A stretch of DNA of 64,000 bases from Clostridiales bacterium. Lineage in GTDB: Bacteria; Bacillota; Clostridia; Christensenellales; Borkfalkiaceae. Each line of letters opens with the position of its first letter. Position 1 is the first letter of the stretch. The notes under the pieces are model-generated. The model searched no databases, was not told the origin of the DNA, and was given only the letters and a program-made list of their open reading frames with translations. Positions 43,423 to 51,012 of this stretch are shown piece by piece. A program made the translations under genes and the position numbers. The DNA is taken from positions 44,511 to 108,510 of the forward strand of contig SVII01000003.1 in assembly GCA_015069605.1 (NCBI GenBank), given 5' to 3'.

Positions 43423-45495
43423 ATGAAGAGATTGAAAAAAATTACAGCAATTTTTATCTGTCTGATTTCTGCCTTCTCTTGTTTTGCTTGTAAAGCGGAA
43501 GAGGAAACGGCGGTAATCACGAAGGACAGCTCCATCCATTACGTAGAGAATATGTTACATAAAATTAACGTAACGGAAAGAAATGTTCCTTTCGTTGTAA
43601 ATGGGGAAACGAATTATAAAATTTACGTGGACAATAGCAATGAGACGTTAAACGGTGCCATCAACAAATCGGCAAGTTTTGTTTACGAACAGGTGTTAAA
43701 TGCGACGGGGGGCGAGTTGTCCATTTCCCATGAAAAACCGCAAGGCTTGACTGAACAGACGTACGCCATTATTTATGGTCACCGTGAACTTTTCACGCAG
43801 TTTGGTTTGTCTATGCCGACGGAAGATATAGGTACGTCGGGGTATTATATCAAAACGAAGGGCAACGTGGTCTTTATCGAAGCAAACGGCGGTGACGGTT
43901 ACCGCATGGGCGGTCTTGCCTTTTTACGCGCGGTGCTTGATTACGATATGCTCAGCGAAGACTGCATCTATTACGGAAAAGACGGGAAGACAATGCCCGA
44001 AATCGACATTATTGAAAGACCGGATTTTGATTATAGACAGATTTCTAACTTGCACACAACGGCGGAAACATACGGTATGGGGATGCACTCGCACACCGAT
44101 ATTTGGATTCCTGTCAATGGTTGGGATATGCACAATACGTTGTACTACATTCCTGTAGAAACGTTTGGCGAAACGCATCCCGATTGGTACAGAGCGGATA
44201 AATTGCAGGTATGTTATACTGCACACGGTAAAAAGACGGAATACCAAGCATTGTTAAAGGAAGTATTTTCTGTTATCAGAACGCGCATGGAAGAATGTCC
44301 TACGCTGGAAAACATTTCCTTTACGGCGATGGATGGTACGGGCCAAGATACCTGTACCTGCGATACTTGTTTAGAGTATAAAAATTTGTACGGTACTCCT
44401 TCGGCAACCTGCATTTACTTCATGAACGATTTGAATAGAATGGTGCAGGCATACATTGCGGAAACGGATCCAGGCAGAATTTTGAATTTAACCTTCTTTG
44501 CATACCATGACGCAGAACCTGCCCCCGTGGAAAGAGTAAAGTTCACGGATGCGAGCGGTAACGTAATTTGGGGCGACCCGATTAAAGACGAAAACGGCAA
44601 TTATATTCCCTTAAAGTGTTATGCAAGAAATGAAGAGGGGCAATTTATAAAAGACAAAAATGGTAATTACGTATACGAAGTAGACGAAAACGGCAATTAC
44701 GTATATCTGCTGTGTGATAAAAATGTTTCGCCTTGGCTTGCGCCCATTTACTCGAAATTTACTTCTTCTTTCTATGAGGAGAGAAATAAGACGTATGCGC
44801 AAAACGTGGCACTTTGGTATACGGTCAGCAACAACGTTTACGTGTGGATTTACGGTACAAACTTCTGTTATTACCTCTACCCTTATAATTCGTGGAGCAG
44901 TGTAGTAGAAACGTATCGTTATTTGAAAGAATGCGGTGTAACGTATGCTTGGAACCAAGCACAGGAACGTAACGAATCAACGGCATTTGCGCATTTGAAA
45001 GACTATATCGACAGTAAATTCATGCTGAACGTGAATGCGGATTATAATGAAGTAATCAACAACTATTTCCAAAGATATTATTTGGATGCAGCACCTTATA
45101 TGCAGGGTATGTTCTTGCTTGAACAAGCGCAAAGCGCGTATTTAGAAAAGACTGTTCCAACGATTTCCGGCGGCATTTACGATGAAATCGGCGATGCAAA
45201 ATATTGGCCGAAACAACTGCTTGAAGAGATGTTGAGTATGGTCGAAAATGCCTACAAGGCAGTGGAAAAATACAAAACGAGCGATCCAAAGCTGTATGAA
45301 AATCTGGTTAGAAGAATCAAGCAGGAAAGCATTTTCCCTCGTTACGTACTTTGTATGTATTATGAAGAATATTACCCTAATATTCGTCAGATGCGTGAGG
45401 AATTCCGTGAGGATTGGAATGCGTTAGGGTTCTCCATCTATCGTGAGACGGGCGGAGATATGCAATCGGTATTCACCAACGACTGGGGTTTATAA
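43423..45495 (+). CDS. DUF4838-domain lipoprotein
   Basis: 690 residues. The lipoprotein signal ends SAFSCFAC, with the lipid Cys at about residue 23. An N-terminal domain like that of GH67/GH20 enzymes (about 50-185, with GYYIKTKGNVVFIEANGG and GYRMGGLAFLRAVLDYD) precedes a DUF4838 domain (about 230-640). The latter carries DTCTCDTCLEYKNLYG, NLTFFAYHDAEPAP, and VSPWLAPIYSKF. DUF4838 proteins are glycosidase-like and found in glycan loci, but their activity is unassigned. The start at 43423 has GGAG 6 bases upstream. An insertion with three GNY-type repeats lies at about 389-430. A paralogous DUF4838 domain forms the C-terminus of the gene two positions downstream. Confidence 0.83.
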   Translation: MKRLKKITAIFICLISAFSCFACKAEEETAVITKDSSIHYVENMLHKINVTERNVPFVVNGETNYKIYVDNSNETLNGAINKSASFVYEQVLNATGGELSISHEKPQGLTEQTYAIIYGHRELFTQFGLSMPTEDIGTSGYYIKTKGNVVFIEANGGDGYRMGGLAFLRAVLDYDMLSEDCIYYGKDGKTMPEIDIIERPDFDYRQISNLHTTAETYGMGMHSHTDIWIPVNGWDMHNTLYYIPVETFGETHPDWYRADKLQVCYTAHGKKTEYQALLKEVFSVIRTRMEECPTLENISFTAMDGTGQDTCTCDTCLEYKNLYGTPSATCIYFMNDLNRMVQAYIAETDPGRILNLTFFAYHDAEPAPVERVKFTDASGNVIWGDPIKDENGNYIPLKCYARNEEGQFIKDKNGNYVYEVDENGNYVYLLCDKNVSPWLAPIYSKFTSSFYEERNKTYAQNVALWYTVSNNVYVWIYGTNFCYYLYPYNSWSSVVETYRYLKECGVTYAWNQAQERNESTAFAHLKDYIDSKFMLNVNADYNEVINNYFQRYYLDAAPYMQGMFLLEQAQSAYLEKTVPTISGGIYDEIGDAKYWPKQLLEEMLSMVENAYKAVEKYKTSDPKLYENLVRRIKQESIFPRYVLCMYYEEYYPNIRQMREEFREDWNALGFSIYRETGGDMQSVFTNDWGL

Positions 45496-45543
45496 GAGGA
45501 AATATAAAGCACGAAAATATAAAGAATAAGGAAGGGAAAGCAC

Positions 45544-45663
45544 ATGAAAGAGTATGTATCTCCTTGGCTCGCCGTATATACGTTGAGTGATTGCGACGTT
45601 TTGACGTTGTCAAATATGTACGACAATAACTTTGAAGACGACGGAAGTATTGAATGGGAGTAA
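45544..45663 (+). CDS. 39-residue peptide of the MK.Y..P...V......DVLT.S type
   Basis: Starts at ATG 45544 with AAGGAAGGG upstream and ends TAA at 45663, 6 bases before the next gene. The peptide reads MKEYVSPWLAVYTLSDCDVL, then TLSNMYDNNFEDDGSIEWE; it is strongly acidic at its end and has one Cys. Short Clostridia peptides of similar shape (MKKYE.P..E......DVI.TS) are, to my knowledge, common but unassigned. A good ribosome site, tight placement between two related genes and codon use like its neighbours argue that it is translated. No modification enzyme is adjacent, so a RiPP role is not supported here. Function unknown. Confidence 0.65.
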   Translation: MKEYVSPWLAVYTLSDCDVLTLSNMYDNNFEDDGSIEWE

Positions 45664-45669
45664 GAAAAA

Positions 45670-48600
45670 ATGAAAAATGCAGTTAGAAAAATTCTTTTAA
45701 GATTATGTATGGCAGTTTTCATGTTCGCCTCCTTGGCAGGCGTGGCAATTTGCATGCCTGCGCGCGTTTTGAGAACGAAGGCGGCAGGAGAATTCAACTG
45801 GAAGACGGACGGCGTCTTTGAAATGGAAGACGGCGTTTCCCTCAACCTCAGCGATTGGAAAAACGGCTTGCGTTACATTGTAAAAATGGACGAAGAGGTG
45901 CGTAATTTCATCGTAGAAAACGAAGAGGCTGAGTACGGCTTTATTATCTCGACGCCCAACTTGATGGCGCAGGCAAACGGCGACTATATCAACATGGCGA
46001 AGAAGGTAGGCGGTGCAGGCGATAAAGCCAAGATTTATCAAGAGGGCGACTACTATTTCGCAAACGGTTGCTATCGCGGTATCACCTATAACTATCTCGA
46101 TTTTGATTTCGTTGCCATTTCGTACATTAAGTACGGCAATGAAGTTCGCTATACCGAATACAACACCTTGGCAAGAAATAACCTGTATGATACCGTCAAC
46201 ATGGCGGTGTTGAACGGTTATGCAAACGAAGTATTCTCTTTAGCTCCCTACACGGGCGACGGCACGGCAGACAACACGGGTTGGTACGCCTCTAAGCTCT
46301 TCCCCATCACGGTAGAGAACTCGGACGAGTACGACGCGCTCGTAAGCATTGTCGACGATGAAAAAGTGGACTTGTCCGACTATACGGTAATCGTTAAAAA
46401 CCAAGCGCAACCGACAAGCACATTTGTTTCGGCAAGCGGTTTGCCTACCATTCTTTCCGCGGAGCTGGACACGGTGCAAAAGCTCGTCGAAGAGCTTCCT
46501 GAAAGCATTGCGATGCCCGATGCGGTACAGTTCGTTGCGAGAATCCGCGACGTCGAAGAAAAGTATGCGGCGCTTTCCCTTTCGGACAAGGCGAAGGTGG
46601 TAGGGTATGACAAGGTGGAAAACCTCTTACCTCTTATCGAAGGCTACGACCGTGTATATAAGCACGATGCGGACGATGGTACGGTTATTCCTTCCTACTT
46701 GAAGATGAACACCGGTTTCGTTTCCACCATCGGCGGCACGGCGGCGATTAAGCAGGATAGCTTGTACGGCAACGTACTCAAAGTAACGTCGAGCGAAGGC
46801 GGAAGAGCGGCGTTGCATTTCCAAAACTTCCCTTCCGTAGCAAAGTACGGTAAGCTTTACTTCTACGTAAAGACCAACGTCGGCTGTGATATTTACCTTT
46901 CCGACGGTATTACCAACGACGGTTGGGGGGAAAACTGGCACAATACGTGGAGTGTTGCGGGCTTGTGGTGTAACGCAGGCACTTGGAGAATGGTAGAGGT
47001 CGACGTTGCGGACGGTTACGTCGGTACGGACTTTGCCATCGGCTTCAAGACGGCGGCGGAGAATTTTGCTTTTGAAATTTCCGATTTCTACGGTTTAAAG
47101 AAAGACGTTACGGTAGATTCCTTCTTCGGTAGCGTTTCGGATAGCGGCGAAACGAACGAGTACGGCACAGTTTATAACATTTCCCGCGAACAATGGTATA
47201 TCGACAACAACAATACCAACACAATCGGTACTTTGCAGACAGGGGAATTGGCAAGCAAGCTGGTTGTAGGATTTGAATATTTCTATTTCTGGATGTATAA
47301 TCCTACGGACACGGCGTACAATTTCCATTTGGCAGGCGATGTCAGCGGTACGTGGACGGATTCGGCAGATACCTTCGCATTAAGGCCGCAGGCTTGGACT
47401 GCAATCACCATTTCTGCAAAGGACATCCAGTTGAATCAAAGCGGTCAATGGTACGTTTATATTTTGGGCGGCGACGGACAAGGCGCGGCAAAAGGCGGTT
47501 GGCAGATTTCGCCTATTTACGTAGGTCCTTCGGCGGGTTATACCGACCACGCAGACGTGAAAGCGGTGATTGCGTTGATTGACGGGCTTCCCGCAAACGT
47601 GACGCTGGAAAATACGGCAATCGTAGAAGCGGTGCGCGCGGCATATGAAGCGTTGACAGAAGCGCAGAAAGGGCAGATTGTCAATCTTTCCAAGCTGACG
47701 GCAGCGGAAACACATATCGCCGATTTGACGGCGGCAAATAAAGTTGTTGCGCTGATTGACGATATCAATCCAAGAGCGGTTGATAAAGCAAAGGTAGAAG
47801 CGGCTCGTAAGGCGTATAATGACTTGACGGATACGCAAAAGGGCTATGTGACGAATCTTGCCAAGCTGGAAGGCTACGAAGCGGAAATCAACGCTGCAAA
47901 CGAATTGCAGGCGCAGATAAATAATGTGAACTCGCTGATTGCAAATCTTCCCGACAGCGTTGTAATGCCCGATCACCTTGTATTTGTTACCCGTATTGAA
48001 AAGGCAAGAGACGCATACGAGGCTCTTTCCGATGCGGGCAAGAACAAGGTAGAAAACTATGCAAAATTGCGTACGCTTGTCAGCGCGATTAAGGGCTACG
48101 AAACGGTACATATTCAAACGGTTGACAGTGTAAACGTTATTCCGAATTACCATAAGCAAGGCGGATATACTTCCACGACGAGCGGTACGGCTTCGATGGG
48201 CTACGACGGTTACTACGGTGATTATTTGAAGGTTACCTCGGCGGCTGACGGTACGGCGGCGATTCAATACAAAAATTTCCCTGACGTTAGTCAATATATT
48301 AAGTTGTATTTCAATATCCGCGTAGTGGGTGTTTCGTGCGATATTTATCTGTCCGATGGTATCACCAATGACGGTTGGGGTGATAATTGGAATAATACTT
48401 GGTCGATGGACGGTTTCTGGACGAATAACGGAAACTGGATTCAAAAGGAAGTAGAAGTATCTACGGGTATTTTCTCTTCCAACTGGGCTTTGGGGCTGGA
48501 AACGAATACGAGAGGTATTTCGTTCGAAATCACCAACATTGTGGGCGTTCGACTTGAGCTTGGCGAAGAGGTGGACTTAGCGTTCGGCCAGCAGACGAAC

Positions 48601-50991
48601 AGTGGAGAAACTAACCTTTACGGTAAGGTTTACAACTTGGCGACACAATGGGGAGGAGATACAGATTTCCAATATTTTGATCCAAATATGTTAAGTAATA
48701 CTTTATCAGAAGGGAAAGAAAACTTCTATTTTTGGATTTATAACCCTAACAAAGACGCTGTTACGATGGAGTTGGTTCAAACGAATACTTGGGCTCATTA
48801 TGACGCTACGGTTTTGAATGCGCAGGCGTGGACGAAATTTACGATTTCAGCGGATGCAATTGCTAGCAACAAAGAGGCAGGTGTGGTTTGCTGTGTAAGC
48901 AAGGGCGCATCTACGGCAGGTTGGAAGATTTCGCCTATTTATTCCTTCTCGGCTACGGACGCAGTAGACAAAATACAGGCTCGTATTAACGCATTGGATA
49001 CGGAGAACCCTGACGAATATCAGGTACAGCTTGCGCGTGAAGCGTACGAAGCGCTTTCCGAGGTTGAAAAGGCGTTAATCAAGATTGAAAAATTGACCCT
49101 TTGCGAAGAAAAGCTTTACGATGGCGGTATGGACTTCCCTCCGTTTATTGTGGGTGGTAAAACGCAATATAAAATCTATATGGAGGATTATCTTGCAAGC
49201 AGTGCGATGAAGGGTGTTGTTGAGTTTGTAAACGAACATCTGGAAGCCGCTACGGGCGTAGCCTTGGCAACGGTTGCAGGAAAACCTCAAAACAGCTCGA
49301 AATACCATTACGCGCTTGTATTTGGCTACTGGGGCGAATATAGCGACTTGGGTGGCTTGAAGCAAGCAGGGAATATTACTAGTCGTGCTGGTTATGCTAT
49401 CGAAAGAATCGGTAGAACGGTATTCATCTTAGCGAACAGCGCAGACGGTTATCGTATGGGTGCGATTGCATTCCTGCGCGAAGTCATCGGCTACGATATG
49501 ATTGCAGAGGATTGCGTAATTTATAACGGCGGCAATGATATCTATTTGGATGAATTAGACATGGAAGAAGCTCCTTCATTCGATTACCGTCAAAAGCAAA
49601 CCTATATGACAGAGGAAGAAATGTACGGTATGGGTATCCAGTCGAATGCGGAGATTTGGGTACATTCGAACAAAGGCTGGGATATGCACAACAGCTTGCA
49701 TTACCTGCCTGCGGCCACCTACCGTTCGGCACATCCTTCTTGGTATTTTGATGCAAAAAATAGTGAAGGCGTAGAAATTTGTCCTACGGCAGGCGGCAAC
49801 TCGGCAGAGTTCAATACAATGGTGGAAACGATTGCGGCGAATATGCTCGTGCAAATTAACGCACAGCCCGAAAAGGAAAATATTTGTTTCTCGGCTATCG
49901 ATACGGTGGATAACGATGATTGTAAGTGTACTCGTTGTAAGCTGTATGACACCTTGTACGGCGAAGGCGGTTATGCGGCGGCTTGGATTGATTTGATGAA
50001 CGCAGTCAATGCGAAAATCCGTCCTCAGCTGCCTGAGGGTAAAGTGTTGAATATTGCTTTCCTTGCCTATCGAGATACGGAAAAAGCACCCGCAAGCATC
50101 GATGGAAGCGGCAACGTTACCTTGATGAAGCGTTATCAAATCAATGATAATGGGACCTACACGCAAACGAGCGAGTATTTGAAGTGCGACGAAGGTGTAA
50201 CGGTATGGCTTGCACCCATCAATGCGAAGTTTGCGGAAAACTTCAACCACGCGGACAACGCAACGCATTTGGCAACCGTTAAGAAGTGGTGCGCTCTTTC
50301 CGACAGCGTATATCTGTGGATGTACGGTACGAACTTCAAGTACTATATGTATCCCTACAACACGTGGAAAGCGTCTGCGGAAAACTACAAGATTTTTGCA
50401 GAGTTAGGCGTGAAAGCGGTTTGGAGCCAGAGCAACGAAACGGAAGCAACGGCGTTCTCCGATTTGAAGTCGTATATCGATTCGAAATTTATGCATAACG
50501 TCAATGCGGATTACGATGAGGTTTTGAATACCTACTTCTCCAACTATTTCGGCGCAGGCGCAACGAAGATGCGTAACTTCTTCGATAAGGTTGTGGCAAG
50601 ATGCGAGGAAATTGAGGCAAACTACACTGGATTGGGCAGAGGTATTTACGACGAAATCGAAAATACCAGCGGCTTCTTAGGTATGGGTGGAACGAAGTAC
50701 TGGACGGAGACTTGGTTGGAAGAATGCGTCACGCTCTGCGACGAAGCAAAGGCTGCAATCGATGCGGATACGACGCTTACCGATGCGCAAAAGACAGCGT
50801 TCAAGAACAGAATCACGAAAGAAAGTCTGTTCCCTCGCTACGTATTGTGTACGAGCTTTGCAAGCTCCTATTCCAACAGTGATAAGATGATGCGTCAACA
50901 ATTCAAGTCAGATGCAACGGCGCTCGGCTTGACGCTGTATCGTGAAGCAAACGGCGCATTGTCTGATTTGTATAGCGATTGGGGTATTTAA
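45670..50991 (+). CDS. Giant secreted protein: repeated binding modules plus C-terminal DUF4838
   Basis: 1,773 residues. A signal peptide (hydrophobic 14-32, FMFASLAGVAI) without a lipobox is followed by an N-terminal beta-rich domain (about 40-250). Two copies of a composite unit follow. Each has a FIVAR-like helical linker (YAALSLSDKAKVVGYDKVEN; YEALSDAGKNKVENYAKL), a CBM-like jelly-roll with CDIYLSDGITNDGWG (about 420 and 895) and a second module with SGETNEYGTVYN or SGETNLYGKVYN. Two more helical linkers lie at about 625-750. The C-terminal third (about 1145-1773) is a GH67N-like plus DUF4838 domain closely like the upstream lipoprotein (CKCTRCKLYD, VTVWLAPINAKF). Multivalent glycan binding with a possible hydrolase end is inferred. 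Follows the 39-residue peptide gene. Confidence 0.8.
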   Translation: MKNAVRKILLRLCMAVFMFASLAGVAICMPARVLRTKAAGEFNWKTDGVFEMEDGVSLNLSDWKNGLRYIVKMDEEVRNFIVENEEAEYGFIISTPNLMAQANGDYINMAKKVGGAGDKAKIYQEGDYYFANGCYRGITYNYLDFDFVAISYIKYGNEVRYTEYNTLARNNLYDTVNMAVLNGYANEVFSLAPYTGDGTADNTGWYASKLFPITVENSDEYDALVSIVDDEKVDLSDYTVIVKNQAQPTSTFVSASGLPTILSAELDTVQKLVEELPESIAMPDAVQFVARIRDVEEKYAALSLSDKAKVVGYDKVENLLPLIEGYDRVYKHDADDGTVIPSYLKMNTGFVSTIGGTAAIKQDSLYGNVLKVTSSEGGRAALHFQNFPSVAKYGKLYFYVKTNVGCDIYLSDGITNDGWGENWHNTWSVAGLWCNAGTWRMVEVDVADGYVGTDFAIGFKTAAENFAFEISDFYGLKKDVTVDSFFGSVSDSGETNEYGTVYNISREQWYIDNNNTNTIGTLQTGELASKLVVGFEYFYFWMYNPTDTAYNFHLAGDVSGTWTDSADTFALRPQAWTAITISAKDIQLNQSGQWYVYILGGDGQGAAKGGWQISPIYVGPSAGYTDHADVKAVIALIDGLPANVTLENTAIVEAVRAAYEALTEAQKGQIVNLSKLTAAETHIADLTAANKVVALIDDINPRAVDKAKVEAARKAYNDLTDTQKGYVTNLAKLEGYEAEINAANELQAQINNVNSLIANLPDSVVMPDHLVFVTRIEKARDAYEALSDAGKNKVENYAKLRTLVSAIKGYETVHIQTVDSVNVIPNYHKQGGYTSTTSGTASMGYDGYYGDYLKVTSAADGTAAIQYKNFPDVSQYIKLYFNIRVVGVSCDIYLSDGITNDGWGDNWNNTWSMDGFWTNNGNWIQKEVEVSTGIFSSNWALGLETNTRGISFEITNIVGVRLELGEEVDLAFGQQTNSGETNLYGKVYNLATQWGGDTDFQYFDPNMLSNTLSEGKENFYFWIYNPNKDAVTMELVQTNTWAHYDATVLNAQAWTKFTISADAIASNKEAGVVCCVSKGASTAGWKISPIYSFSATDAVDKIQARINALDTENPDEYQVQLAREAYEALSEVEKALIKIEKLTLCEEKLYDGGMDFPPFIVGGKTQYKIYMEDYLASSAMKGVVEFVNEHLEAATGVALATVAGKPQNSSKYHYALVFGYWGEYSDLGGLKQAGNITSRAGYAIERIGRTVFILANSADGYRMGAIAFLREVIGYDMIAEDCVIYNGGNDIYLDELDMEEAPSFDYRQKQTYMTEEEMYGMGIQSNAEIWVHSNKGWDMHNSLHYLPAATYRSAHPSWYFDAKNSEGVEICPTAGGNSAEFNTMVETIAANMLVQINAQPEKENICFSAIDTVDNDDCKCTRCKLYDTLYGEGGYAAAWIDLMNAVNAKIRPQLPEGKVLNIAFLAYRDTEKAPASIDGSGNVTLMKRYQINDNGTYTQTSEYLKCDEGVTVWLAPINAKFAENFNHADNATHLATVKKWCALSDSVYLWMYGTNFKYYMYPYNTWKASAENYKIFAELGVKAVWSQSNETEATAFSDLKSYIDSKFMHNVNADYDEVLNTYFSNYFGAGATKMRNFFDKVVARCEEIEANYTGLGRGIYDEIENTSGFLGMGGTKYWTETWLEECVTLCDEAKAAIDADTTLTDAQKTAFKNRITKESLFPRYVLCTSFASSYSNSDKMMRQQFKSDATALGLTLYREANGALSDLYSDWGI
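46680..48545 (+). repeat. Internal duplication of CBM-like module in the giant secreted protein
   Basis: The coding segments at about 46680-47090 and 48140-48545 encode related jelly-roll modules. Both contain CDIYLSDGITNDGWG followed by NW.NTWS and end in an F.I..FYG or F.ITNIVG strand. A third, more distant copy lies at about 56760-57215. Confidence 0.75.
47145..47520 (+). repeat. CBM-like module shared with 57285-57665
   Basis: About 125 codons that are nearly the same protein module as 57285-57665 in the lipoprotein 10 kb downstream. Shared strings include SGETNEYG, VYNISREQ, FWMYNPTDT, FHLAGD and GQWYVYI. It suggests duplication and exchange of binding modules inside the locus. Confidence 0.75.
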
Positions 50992-51012
50992 TCAACTCTG
51001 AAAGAGGTTTCA

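Noticed and set aside
43423..45495. Calling the DUF4838 proteins GH20 hexosaminidases or GH67 glucuronidases.
   Set aside because: Only the N-terminal domain resembles those enzymes; the catalytic motifs of GH20 or GH67 are not seen, so the activity is left open.
45544..45663. A ribosomally made, modified peptide (RiPP) cluster around the 39-codon gene.
   Set aside because: No radical SAM, cyclodehydratase, lanthipeptide synthase or dedicated exporter lies nearby.
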